Positions 31,465-42,125 of a stretch of 64,000 bases of DNA are shown here, piece after piece. The position numbers and the translations under genes are program-made. The notes beneath the pieces were generated by a model, which was given only the letters and a program-made list of their open reading frames with translations, had not been told where the DNA came from and made no database searches. Position 1 is the first letter of the stretch. The number at the start of each line of letters is the position of its first letter. Source of the DNA: Lepidurus packardi (lineage: Eukaryota; Arthropoda; Branchiopoda; Notostraca; Triopsidae); NCBI GenBank assembly GCA_023053545.1, contig JAKZAN010000001.1, forward strand, positions 11,300,024-11,364,023, written 5' to 3'.

Positions 31465-32354
31465 AGGAATTGACGTTTTGTGTTCTGGCTCGCTTAGGAC
31501 CGGAGGAAGGTTTGTTGTAATGGGTTGTTGTAGGACTGGTGATGTAATCTGAGGTGAAGTAACGGGCGTTGGTTGTTTAACTACTGATACTGGTTGTGGC
31601 ATTGGAATATATTCGTCCTCTTCTTCAGGATCAGGAAGGGCTAGTTCTAGGCCTGTTTGAGAGCGTCTTTAATCTCTTCTGGTTCCACTGGCACGTCATC
31701 TAGGCGTTGTTGTTGAGGTAAAGCTCTTAAAACGCTGTAACTATAGAAAACATAACAATAGATAACTATAGAAAACAATAACAAAACTGAATTACATTAA
31801 AGTTACACGAAAGAACGGCGTTAAGCTTGCAGATAAAGACAGTTTACCCTCGATTATCTGCACAGGGGTTGTCTGCCAGCCAGAGGTTTTGCAAATGAGG
31901 CAAGTTTTTGAGGTAGCAAACATCTCTGAGGTCTTGATTACAGTTTTTACGAATGTAGAGCTTCCTTAACTGAAGACAGCTCTGGACAGGCTCCAGGGTG
32001 GATATGTTGTTGACACTATATAAGAAAAGTATAATTAATTCAAAATGTATACATAATTCCGTTGAATAATGCGTCAACTTCCTGTCCTTGACGTTAACTG
32101 ATTTGATTAAAACGCATAGATTAAGGGAAATACAAACCGGACCTGAGAGAAAGTACTTCCACATTTCTCATGTAACGAATTATGCCGACATCTGGTAGCT
32201 CGCTTCCCCTACCAAAAAAGATACTATAGCTACAGTGGATGCTAATTGGAATAAATGGAAATAGAAAGTTTTACCAGCAGTTGAGCTCCTTAATGGTTTT
32301 CAAATCAGACTGTCGAGTTCGCGCCACAATCATTTCTTGAGTTAATTTGGTCAT
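31465..32354 (-). pseudogene. CFAP410: CFAP410 5' half, copy 2, broken
   Basis: Exons at 32275-32354, 32143-32208, 31848-32015 and 31465-31740, identical in structure to copy 1 and with the same one-base loss in exon 4. The shared lesion shows it existed before the 4.7-kb duplication. Confidence 0.8.
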
Positions 32355-32461
32355 TTTTCGTAGTTGGGGACTTGTTTACTATGCAGTTCTATAGTAGGCT
32401 TAATCCACTTTGCGACTACTTCACGTAATAAAATAGAGTAAAGCAACAAACGAAAAAAATG

Positions 32462-32708
32462 AAAGGAAAAAACACTCACAGTTCCTATCCGCTGCAGTAT
32501 GTTTCTTATTACAGTTTGCACATGTTGGCTCCTTTCCCTCTTTCTTGTTTTCGCTGATTGTCGTGGCGTGTTCTTCACCACAGTGCCCACATCTATCCCT
32601 TGCCTTGCAGGCAGAGCTGATATGCCCAAATCTTTGACACTTATAGCATCTGATGGGTCTTGGTTCAAAGTAATGAACTTTTATTTTTAGGTATCCTAAG
32701 TTCAACTT
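32462..32708 (-). pseudogene. LINE-I ORF1 zinc-knuckle fragment, second copy
   Basis: Copy of 8400-8646 with the same truncation after DRNCE. Confidence 0.75.
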
Positions 32709-33897
32709 GCATAACTTGCATATTGTCTCGTCACGTCACTAACTAACAGCTAGTTGGATTTTGCAATGACGTGGTCTTTCACGGGTCCCTGATCCTGCTA
32801 GGAAACAGGAAGATTAAGGTTGAGGTCGCTAACAGAATCTGTATTTGCTACTGGCATACAATCCCCACTCGCTCTGTAGCTTCTTCCCTCCAGTTTCCCT
32901 GTCGCCGCTCTTCTTTTTTTTTTCTCACCTTCCTTTCTATCATCCTTTTATGTCCTCCCCAAACACAGACGAAATCAACGTAGTGCCCTTAGTTTCGGGG
33001 AAGTGACTTTCACTAGCCCAGAAACCAAGGGTACAGGGGGAACAAAAAGGAAAACTGCGTTAAGAAAACGACTACCAAAAATTGACATGACATTACTCCT
33101 GGCCCACTTTCGAACACCCCGTTCGAATTACAACTATCGATTTGGGCCTTTGAGGAAGTTACTGTCAGCCGTAACTCATGCAAATGGTTATAAAAACTGA
33201 ACTAAGGGCATGCAAAATAACACAAGCAAGATAAGGTTGGCCGGTGTTAGTAAGGGATAAAATTATAGGACGCAACGTTGATCGCCAGAACGAACCCTGT
33301 CAACAGTGGTAGCGTCTTACAACCGCTTTTTTTTTAACTCAGTCTAGGCGGTTATTCGTCGTCGAGGCCGTAAAACTGGGATTTTTTACGTAATCGGCCA
33401 GATCTCCTCAGGCCAGATTGCTCCGTTAGTGTTAATTGTTCGTCACAGCGTTCATTTCCCGTCGACCAGTTTTCTTCAGTGGTCTTCTGTGTAGTAACGG
33501 AGTCATTGGTGCGCCCAAGGGTGATAAATTCCGTGTCAGGGTCAACGTCACCTATTTCATCCGCCTTTTCGGGAATTGTCGATGACCCGTTTAAGTTATA
33601 ACTCCTCTTTACGTAAGGTTTGAGACGAGAAACATGTATGATGTCCGATTGCTTTCACTTTATCCCCTGAACTTCGTAAAATCAACCGGTGATGTCTTAC
33701 GAAGTATCAAAGTAGCGGTGTAGAAGCTTCTCAGAACGTCCGACTTTTCGGACAGGGGTATAAACCCAAACTAGAGACCCTTAACATCAAATTCTCTGAG
33801 CTCGCGAGTTTCATCGTAACATTCCTTTTGTTTGCCTTGCACCTTCTCCATCTTTTCCCTTGCTATCTCGAACGTCTTTCTCAGCCGGTTGGCGACC

Positions 33898-34645
33898 TCA
33901 GTTGCCGGCTGGGTGGCTCAGAATCTTCTTGCAGAACATCAGGGATAGGTCCCAGTGCTGCATCAATCGGGAGTTTTGGTTCTCTCCCGTACAAAAGAAA
34001 GAACGGAGATTACCGGTGGACTCTTGCCTTGAAGTATTGTAGGCGAAAGTCACGGCATCGAAACTAACGTCCCAATCCCGGTGATTACTGCTTACGTACA
34101 TGGAAAGCATGTCCGAAAGTGTGTGGTTCAGCCTTTCAGTTAAGCCGTTACATTGCGGGTGATACGCAGTCGTCGTAGTGTGGTTAGTCTGTAAGGCCCT
34201 GACTAATTTTTCCGTAAACTCTGCCGTAAAGCAAGTTCGCCTATCGCTCAGACTTTGTTTCCGGAGCACCGTGCCTTAGCACCACTTGCTGTACGAAAAA
34301 CTTCGATACCTCATCTGCGGAAGCGTTTGGGACAGCTCGGGTTTCTGCCCATTATGTGAGGTAATCTACAGCTATTATAATGTATTTGTTCCCATTGGCG
34401 GTCTCTGGGAACACACCACGCAGATCAATTCCGATTTTCTAAAACGGTCGCTCGACTTGTATGGGTATCATGAACCCTTTCTTCTTCGAAGCTTCACCCT
34501 TTTTAGTTTGACAATCCTCGCAAGAAAGCACATGGTTGGATACGTCGCGCGTAATTTTGGGCCAACAGTATCTCTTGGAGACTTTGTCCCACGTGCATTT
34601 CAAGCCAAGGTGACCAGCTGTTACGTCATCATGACAAGCGTACAA
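33898..34645 (-). pseudogene. Gypsy-1 integrase, frameshifted
   Basis: Integrase inserts element DNA. 34439-34645 reads the HHCC zinc domain (CHDDVTAGHLGLKCTWDK...CEDCQTKK). 33898-34269 reads the end of the catalytic core with TTTAYHPQCNGLTERLNHTL, which holds the third acidic residue (Glu) of the DDE triad. The middle of the core (34270-34438) is out of frame. This segment is the part deleted from the first copy. Confidence 0.8.
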
Positions 34646-34685
34646 GACGTCATGTTTAAGGATGCGGTATACACAACCGAAGGCG

Positions 34686-35928
34686 TTATTGTCCGTTCCT
34701 AACCGTTATTCTAAAGAGCTTACCGTCATGCAAAGTGTACGGATTCACCTTCCGACGGTCTACGGCACTCGGATTTACATATTCTAGAATCCCAATAATC
34801 CTTGACCATCTGGGGTCATTTCCCTGTTCCTTTCTTATATCTGTAACTAGGTAATCAGTAAGGTCGACCGCGAAAACTACAGGCCCGTGTTCATCTTCAC
34901 CCTCCGCCACTGGGGGGTTCAACACGTGATAATGCGTCAGCGTCATTGTGCACTCTTCCATTCCTGTGGGATACCTGGAACTCGTATTCCATTAAAGACA
35001 GTGCCCATCTGGCTAGTCGCCCTGACGGCTCCTTCTTAGTCATCAACCAACATAACGCGTGGTGATCAGTGACGACCCTAAATGGTTTACCCCAGAGAAA
35101 AGACTTGGATTTCTTTACAGCCCAAACGAGGGCAAGACATTCCTTTTCAGTCGTCGAGTAATTTCCCTCACTTTTGTTCATAAGTCTACTGGCATAGGCA
35201 ATTACTCGTTCAGTTCCGTCCTGTTTCTGTACCAGCACGGCTCCTATACCGAAGTCGCTTGCATCTGGGCGTATCTCGAATTCTCCCTTTAGAACAGGGT
35301 GGGCCAAAATGGGGGCCGATAAGAGGGCTTGCTTCAAGTCCTCGAATGCCCTCTGTTGATCCAAACCCCAAACGAACGGGACGTTGTTCGTACTAAGCCG
35401 AGACATTGGATCTGCCCTTGGCGAAAATCCCTTAATAAATTTCCGGTAGTACGAGCAGAGACTAGAGACGCTACGAACATCTGTCAGATTTTTGGGGACT
35501 GGAAAATTTTGCACGGCATTAACTTTATCTCCTTCAGGCCGAATACCTTTTGAATCTACCACATGACCGAGAACAGTTACAGCTCCCCGCCAAAATGACA
35601 TTTGCTCGGTTTCAATTTTAATCCAGCCTCTTTTTAGACGGGTCAGTACGGATTCTACGTCAGATAAATGCTGCTCAAAAGTTATGGAGAAAATCACGAC
35701 ATCGTCCAGGCAAACGAGGCAAAGCTGCCACTTAAGGCCTGCTAGGATGACATCCATCATCGGTTGAAACGTAGCGGGAGCGTTACACAACCCGAATGGC
35801 ATTTTCCTAAATTGTAGAGGCCATCTGGTGTTACAAAGTCCGTCTTGCCCTTATCTGATCTTTTAACAGCAACCTGCCAGTAACCCGACATGAGATCTAC
35901 GGTTGAGAAGTACTTTGCACCTTGCAAG
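34686..35928 (-). pseudogene. Gypsy-1 RNase H and reverse transcriptase, second copy
   Basis: 34897-35802 reads MPFGLCNAPATFQ, the box VCLDDVVIFS, RNase H RPDASDFGIGAVL, AYASRLMNKSEGNYSTTEKE and [10 protein letters not shown]. 34686-34961 reads the linker to integrase. A one-base loss near 35812 separates the RT N-terminal part (35813-35928). A frame change around 35600 disturbs the palm-thumb region (RLKRGWIKIETEQ). Confidence 0.85.
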
Positions 35929-37415
35929 CAGTGCCGGATTTAGCGACCCAGGGCCCCCTAGGCAGTTAACTGAGTCGGGGCCCCCATTTTGGCACGTAGC
36001 AAAAAAATTCACTTTACTTTTATTTTTTATTTATTCAACGCTCTTTGACTTTAGAAAGTAGGCAAGCAGACTTAAAAATGAAATAAGCAAGTACCCAACT
36101 ATACTTTTTCACATTATAATTTGTACATTTACATATAATTACAAGATTACATTGCCGCGGGACGAACTTTCTTCTCTGCAAAGGAACGGATGACTTCACT
36201 ATAGTCCACAGACGACATTATTTCTGACTCTATGTACAGCACAGATAGTGAATTAAGTCGGTTTTATTCTGTGGTAGATCTTAAATAATTCTTTACTCTC
36301 TTTAATGCTGAAAACGACCGTTCTGCCGAACAATTTGACCCGGGTGTACATAACAGCATCCGGAGCGCTATTCCCACGTTTGGGTAAATATCCAAAAAGC
36401 CTTTTTCCAGAATGTACTTGTATACGTCCAGTAACGATAACTCTTTCCCCCATTTAGTCTCAGCCGACACCAAATGAGCTCGCAGGTGGACGCTCGTTTT
36501 CCAAAGTACCATCCAAATCCCCTGGATAGCTTGCATAAGCTTGCAGGTTCCGTGCTCCATTACGTATGTCTTGAGATTCCAAATTACGAAGCTTCGTGAG
36601 AAAGTCAAACTTTTGACTTAAATTCTCGTAAGCAGAGCCACGTCTTTGTAGTTCTGCAATCAACCTCTCAATAATGACGCTGAAGACGGTGACTCTAAAT
36701 TTGTCCCTGCCGGTCTCGGAAAGTTCGACCCCCTTTTCCTTTACTTCGTCAAACAGGACTTTTCGCTTACGTTTCCTCTTCATATCGTATGCGTAATTCG
36801 GTTCACCACTTCTTTCCATAGCTTTCGACTCATAATGATTGAAGGTACCGGCTTTCCTTAAATCTTCTAGGTATGTTACCAAGGACCGAAAATCGTACCA
36901 AGTTCGATTCTCACAGATTGCAGAGATTTGCTCACTTTTTTAAATCTTTCCAGGATATCATTCCACAGCAGGGTCAGGAAGCACATTTCCAGGGAGTCGA
37001 TCGAATTAAAAAGACATAAAGCGTCAGAACGCGTATTGCTTAATCTCTGCATGATCAGCGTCCCTACAACATGATTCAGTGCTTGGTCAGCTATCTCCGA
37101 GTGTGAGATGTGCTGACGTGGCATCGAGTCTTGGCGTAGGGTCAGCAAGCTTTGCATGTTGCAGCATAGGGCACCCGAGAACCTCCGTTCCGGCGTCTCA
37201 AGTAACCTGGCGCCTTGCTCTGGTTGACATTCCAGCGAGGAACGAGGGGGCCCTCGTGGTGTATAAAAGGGCGTTGCGTGTTGAGTGGTAGTCGACTCGG
37301 TGGTTAGAGGGTCGCTGGTTAGAGAGTCGGTTGTTGTAGACCTCAAATTAAGCATTTGTACCACTGAACCCTGTAACCGACTTAAAGCCCACTTACTTAG
37401 ACCATTATAATACAA
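35929..37415 (-). mobile_element. hAT transposon remnant
   Basis: The left end reads CAGTGCCGGATTTAG, a hAT-type terminus, placed directly after CTTGCAAG (35921-35928) inside Gypsy RT. The minus strand carries transposase pieces: 36460-36882 and 36876-37090 (middle, with WNDILERFKKVSKSLQS) and 36264-36608 (C-terminal dimerisation domain, SNCSAERSFSALKRVKNYLR). The reading ends near 36155. No matching right terminus or second CTTGCAAG is visible before family R starts near 37484, so the right end is lost. 37095-37480 has no clear content. Confidence 0.8.
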
Positions 37416-37483
37416 CGTTCAAAACCCACCATTTCCAACGAACTACGCTCACCTTGCAGAATAAAACCGTTTACAAGTTTAAA

Positions 37484-38045
37484 GCGTGACAATATACTTA
37501 AAACAGAACCAATACAGTCCAATACACGAAACTTGTAATGAAATTGAAATTGAGATCCACGTATCACAAGTAAAAGCGGGTGCGAATTAGAAAGGCAGGA
37601 ACCATGTGACTTTGGTTTACAAACCGAATAACGCTTTAAAACTATTTTTTTTTAAATTGCAAAAAATTCTAGAAAAACACATTTCTGCACAGTTTCAGCT
37701 GTTAAACGTTAACTTCCTTTAAACGTTATAATTCTCGTACATCTGAAATTTAGTTGGGGAAAGCCAAATTCATAGGAATGTGAGCTTTCCAAGCCTCTTC
37801 TCCCAACTTTATAGGCTAACATGACTACAATTGCTTTTTATAAGCATAATTAAGGCACTTTTATTCGTAAATATTATAATATCGTATGAAGCTTAAATTT
37901 ACGAATTATCCTCAGCTTATTTCAAAGATTTGTAATATCATTGCTTTAGAATTTTGGGAATTGATGACGTCAGAACTCGCTTGTTTCGCCCTAGCAACTC
38001 TGGCAGAAGGCTGAATAACAACATGACAAAAGCCTTAATTCAGTT
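37484..38045 (-). repeat. Family R, inverted, internally deleted copy
   Basis: The reverse complement joins sequence like 3917-4290 directly to sequence like 6960-7180, skipping everything in between, palindrome included. A further 46-bp gap corresponds to 3950-3995. This suggests that 3917 and about 7180 are close to real ends of a unit. Confidence 0.7.
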
Positions 38046-38860
38046 ACACTGTAAAAATTTTCTTGGTTAATTTACAACAAATTCGTAGTAGCGCAAAATT
38101 CACCCTGAATTTACAGTAAAACATTTACTGATATGTTATCATAATATAAATGAAAAGTTTTTGTGTATTTTAACGTACTATGATATCCGTAAATTTACAG
38201 TGAAACATAGTATTTCATATAGTGCAATTTGTGGTAAAAATACAACAAAATATTGTAAAAGTATTACTAGAAACTTGCTGTAAAATAAAAATTTTTGTTG
38301 TAAAGATAATTATTATTAATGTTTTAATTTTACAAATAATTTTTTTATTTTTGTTACAACAAATTTTTGTATTCTTTTTTACAGTTGTTCATTGTAAATT
38401 TACGCCAACAGCGGTTAAATAAAAAATGAGCGGCTTGTAATTTTAAAAGTAATTTGTTGTGAGAATGCAATTAATATATTATAAAGAAACCGAATGTTCT
38501 GTAAAAATTATATAACTATCGGTCTGCACAAAAAACTTACAAACAAGTTTGGTTCATTTTCCTAGAAAAAAGGCACTTCACTTCTGAAATAAATTTAATC
38601 TGAAAAAAATAAATTTTCAATCTGTAAAAATAAATTTTAAAAAAATAACCCAAAACACAGTAACATAATAATCAACAAAAAAATACAAGATAGGCCTAGT
38701 GTCTACGCTAACGCTACGATAGCTACTCATGCTCTCGCGCATAATAGCTCTTAAATTATTTCTTCAATTTCCGGTTGTTGTAATCCGACAGCTTTGAATG
38801 GATACGCACGTCGTTGGACTTCGCAGCTTTCGTTCCTTTTTCCGCATCAATCTGGAATAC

Positions 38861-38861
<1 letters not shown>
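38046..38861. other. AT-rich stretch, possible small DNA element; no gene
   Basis: 38048-38385 begins ACTGTAAAAA and ends TTTTTTACAGT and is full of TTTACAGT/ACTGTAAA and TTGTAA motifs, which could be a MITE. I see no convincing target duplication. 38386-38861 shows only AT-rich sequence with no gene. Confidence 0.3.
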
Positions 38862-38910
<49 letters not shown>

Positions 38911-39303
38911 TATTTAATACCAGTGTAGGCCGTAGCCTGTTACTGGGTCATTTATTGAGAACAGATGTGTTATTACAGCGTTAGGGGGGTAGATCGTACA
39001 GTACATGGGAAATGCTAGTGCATTTCCCGGGGTGGGGGGGGGGGAGAATGAGGGAAGTTAGTTGGGTACCTTGCTGATGTTTAGTTTATTAATCATGCAT
39101 TCAATCATACTATTTGCATATTTTTATGGCTACTTCCATAAAGCTGACTAATGCAGGAAAAGCTTTAGGGTTGGTAATTATAACTTGGGCGTTGAAATGG
39201 ATTTGTGCGAGGCGTAAGTGACGAAGTAGTTGAGCCCGTTCTTTATTGAGGCGGCGACAGTGAAAGAGCAAATGTGGAATAATTTGTTTCGATTGCTCTT
39301 GGC
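38862..39303 (-). mobile_element. LINE-A, 5'-truncated copy
   Basis: Minus strand: poly-A is the 46-base T-run at 38862-38907. It is followed by the LINE-A 3' UTR (TAATACCAGTGTAGGCCGTA, the G-run) and the last ~65 codons of ORF2, ending at 39303 after CGATTGCTCTTGGC. Nearly identical to 21615-22041, so a young insertion. It has cut the end of the gene at 39304-40645. No target duplication found. Confidence 0.9.
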
Positions 39304-40645
39304 GATTCTAGAGTGAAATAGTGTGAAATATTTATTCTTGTTAATTCTGAAGTTAAACTTACGCAACAATACCTTTCGAGGAATTCCATCGTCGCTTGCA
39401 TCTTAGGCGGATACTTCAGCCAGAAGACGTAATATGCAGCGAAAGCAACAAAAGTTGCCTCTTGTAGGTCTACGCAGGAAAAAAGGACCTTCTTTTCAAT
39501 AGCTACACTGTAGGTCTCAGCGTCTATTAGCTTCTTCCCTCGGGCTATAACGCAGGGGTGCGTAGGTATAGCGTCCACGGAGTCATCAGGTTCCTGAATA
39601 TATAGAAATTTATTTTTCATGAATAGTTCAGAAAAAATAAGCCACGGATTACCTTGACCATCACAAAAAAGGTATCGACCAATTCCTTGAATACGCAGGA
39701 TATTACAGGTACGGCTCCGTGGACTATTCCTCGAGTATGTCGTTTGACAGCGTTGTGTATTTTGACATTTTCGCAAATCTTCTGGAGCGCCGGGCTTCCT
39801 TTATTTCTTCTAACGTCTTCTTCGGCTCTCTTCCAAATAAATTGTGCTTCATTTTCTAGTCGCTTCTGGGCTTCACTGATGACTCCCGGTTTACCAACGA
39901 GGTGGGCGAAGTGGTCGAGGAAGTGCTTCGGCTCAGAAAGGAAAGGAAATTCTTTCAGTATTTCGCTGAGGGACTGGCGGTCTTCTGCTTCTATAAGCTG
40001 ACGCTGGGACCAGTAGGTCTCCTTCATTAACTGGCGTACTTTTTCTTCATCTTGTTGTTTTAGCAGAGACATCCTTTGCAGCTCTTCTTGCTTACTTTGT
40101 TGACTTTCTGTTGTGTCGGTTGACGGTAAGTCAGGTTGGTGATTCTTGCAGCCGTAAAACGTTGAAACACTGAGCTTTTTTTTCTTTGGCGTCGAGCTCT
40201 CATCTGGCGTTTCTTTTTTCTTGCTGTACTCGTTATGCAACCTGTTGTAAATTGCACGAGTTAGGACTTCGCATGTTGGCATATGCTCAGGGACTGTTGA
40301 TTGACCGGGCGGAACGTCGCCGAAAGTAGCGGGATATTTCTCGGTCATTTTTTTGGTAATATAACAAACGTTTCTGTAGGACACCTTGCCGTTGCTTCTG
40401 ATGTCCATTTCGCACGCGATATGTCGAACAGCTTGTCTTTTGAGGGCTTCATCGTGAATAGGTCTGCCAGCTTTACATGCATCAAGTACATGAGAACTAA
40501 GCTTCTTCCATGGAATGTCAAATCCATTAAGCCATGAATCTGCACTTGTTGTTTTCGGCTGTGGGGAGTTATCAGTAGTATAGGTACCACCATTACTGCC
40601 ACCTCCATTACTGCCGCAGCAATAGGAAGCCTCCATTTCTCCCAA
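39304..40645 (-). pseudogene. SAMD3-like uncharacterised protein gene, 3' end damaged
   Basis: Two minus-strand exons: 39653-40645 and about 39304-39593, with a 59-bp GT/AG intron (39594-39652) in phase 0. The protein has a WLNGFDIPWKKLS start, a middle HIACEMDIRSNG...YITKKMTEKYP, FYGCKNHQPDLP, and EILKEFPFLSEPKHFLDHF. The C-terminal part has HPCVIARGKKLIDAETYSV and FAAYYVFWLKYPP. These fit a multi-copy animal family, uncharacterised as far as I know, annotated near SAMD3 or as unnamed loci; a SAM domain is not visible here. A frame slip near 39370 and the LINE-A insertion at 39303 damage the end. The first ~23 residues (from 40645) lie inside the Polinton terminal repeat, so the native start may be lost. 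Confidence 0.6.
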
Positions 40646-41410
40646 GCCCCGCCCCTTTTATGTCTGCACCAATAGGATGCCTTCATTTCTCCCCTAGTCC
40701 CCGCCCTGACGCCTGCGCAGTATGGTTTGACAACACTTAGTTTCTAGCGTTTCCGCCACTTTCACGTTGGCGCTGTCCTCACAATTGAGCAGCTCTCGTG
40801 TCGACAACAGTGTCCTCCGCAAACAAACTTAATTACCATTAAAGTTAAAGACACTTTTTCGGACTCGACATTAAAGTTAAAGACACTTTTTCAGGATTAC
40901 CATTAAAGTTAAAGACACTTTGTCAGATTCGACATTAAAGTTAAGGACACTTTTTCGAGAATAGACATTAAAGTTAAAGACACTTTTTCAGAATCAACAT
41001 TAAAGTTAAGGACACTTTTTCGAGAATAGACATTAAAGTTAAAGACACTTTTCGAGATTCATCATTTAAGTTAAAGACACTTTTTTCACAAAATACACAC
41101 ACATTTAAGTAAAGACACTTTTTCAAAAATAGACATTAAAGTTAATGACACTTTTTCGGAGATAGACATTTAAGTTAAAGACACTTTTTGTAAGTTTAAC
41201 CTTCGAAATGTATTTTCTTTCAACAAATACAATTACAAATTCATTCAAAATAATGGTTGGTGGTTTCACTACACTGTAAGATTTTTTTTGGAGAGTGTGC
41301 CATCATGCTCATCAGGCTATCAACTGTTGCACACACACTGATAACACCAACTCACCAACTCTTGCGTTTGCACAGCCCCTCTGGCTAGGGTGCTTGTCAG
41401 CTCACACTCC
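40575..41410. repeat. Polinton terminal inverted repeat, left
   Basis: Reverse complement of 56327-57165 with only a few substitutions. Outer ~260 bp unique, then 11 tandem units, then ~220 bp ending at GGTGCTTGTCAGCTCACACT. Confidence 0.92.
40836..41190. repeat. 11 tandem ~32-bp units inside the left terminal repeat
   Basis: Units of the form ACATTAAAGTTAAAGACACT followed by a T-run and a variable 6-12 bp tail. The same unit variants occur in mirrored order at 56543-56907. Confidence 0.9.
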
Positions 41411-41681
41411 CCTCAAGCTCCTGTGTTGGCCAATCCTCACTCTTCCATCGGTATGATTCCTCAGATGAGCGCGCTTGACAACCCCCTCTTTGACATCTGT
41501 GCAACCCTTAGACTGAACAGTTTCAAAATCCCCAATTCTCGCAACCACACACCCACACACACATTCCAACCAGGGTGTTTGACAAACTCAAGGCTATCAC
41601 CAGCACGTCTCCCATTTATGAAACCAGTGGAACCAACACAGATCAACACGATGGTTCAATAAACTCTGCTAGAGCATAAGA

Positions 41682-42125
41682 ATGACTGAAGACTTGGCTG
41701 TAGTCTATTTGAGATTAGTCGACAACAGCCCTGTGGAGTTAACCACATGTTTTATTAATTCCAAATTATCTCGAAACAATTTTTACTACCAACATTTCAC
41801 ATGGGGAAATGACCATGATCAAGACTGGTCCTTTGACACGATGGGTGTTTTCTTCAATCATCTAGCCCGCTCAATCCGAAAATATCGAGTTTTAACATGG
41901 GGCGATCCCTCGTTTGAAATTCTCTCACAAGGACTTCAACAACCCATTGAGAACTTGGCAGGATACAATTGTCCTACAGTCAACGAAATTTTCTGTCCAT
42001 TTGAACCACCCTATTGTCCTAAACATCAAACAACCCCAACTCTTTGTACGCTATTCCAAACCTACAAATTCGCTTATTGGTTAACCCGAGATGTAGAACG
42101 AATCAATGTAAATACACGTTGTTAA
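41682..42125 (+). CDS. Polinton cargo gene, possible Maelstrom-like RNase H fold
   Basis: A 147-residue intact frame. An FINSKLSRNNFYYQHF stretch follows an acidic-hydrophobic start, then a helical middle with FFNHLARSI and RVLTWGDPSFEILSQ. The C-terminal part has Cys and His spaced as CPKHQTTPTLCTLFQTYKFA. This resembles, from memory, the FINP start and C-x-x-H...C-A-L end of the Maelstrom domain, an RNase H-like fold with Glu-Cys-His-Cys residues. The likeness is by eye and unproven. Its stop overlaps tail to tail, by 3-4 bp, that of the minus-strand cargo gene. I do not know it as a standard Polinton gene. Confidence 0.45.
   Translation: MTEDLAVVYLRLVDNSPVELTTCFINSKLSRNNFYYQHFTWGNDHDQDWSFDTMGVFFNHLARSIRKYRVLTWGDPSFEILSQGLQQPIENLAGYNCPTVNEIFCPFEPPYCPKHQTTPTLCTLFQTYKFAYWLTRDVERINVNTRC

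Larger units (their letters stand above)
28788..33486. repeat. Near-identical 4.7-kb duplication, copy 2
   Basis: See copy 1 at 4726-9423 (offset 24,062 bp). Contents by position: palindrome 29096-30649, spacer exon pair 29687-30132, LINE RNase H fragment 30662-30904, CFAP410 fragment 31465-32354, LINE-I knuckles 32462-32708, Gypsy LTR 32724-33092. To the right it continues into a Gypsy-1 copy that still has integrase. Confidence 0.9.
32724..35928 (-). mobile_element. Gypsy-1 second copy, 3' two-thirds
   Basis: 3' LTR (32724-33092), 3' region, integrase, RNase H and RT on the minus strand, cut at 35928 by a hAT element; gag, protease and 5' LTR are absent. From 34690 on it differs from 9428-10830 by about 3%, while left of 33486 the two copies are almost identical. 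Confidence 0.85.

Noticed and set aside
35929-36000. Same element family as the 9761-9920 MITE
   Set aside because: Both have hAT-type CAGTG starts, but the following bases differ (CCGGATTTAG against GCGCAGCCAG), so they are different families.
39594-39652. Frame break in the SAMD3-like gene as a mutation
   Set aside because: It has GT/AG ends, 59 bp and phase 0, and both sides match the family, so it is an intron.
40836-41190. Regular ~32-bp repeats that resemble a CRISPR array
   Set aside because: Units are contiguous variants without spacers of constant length, they lie in a Polinton terminal repeat, and they are mirrored in the other arm. The context is eukaryotic.
41390-41662. 90-codon plus-strand frame, Pro-rich
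   Set aside because: Starts inside the terminal repeat, low-complexity composition, no motif. It may be chance; I could not support it as a gene.
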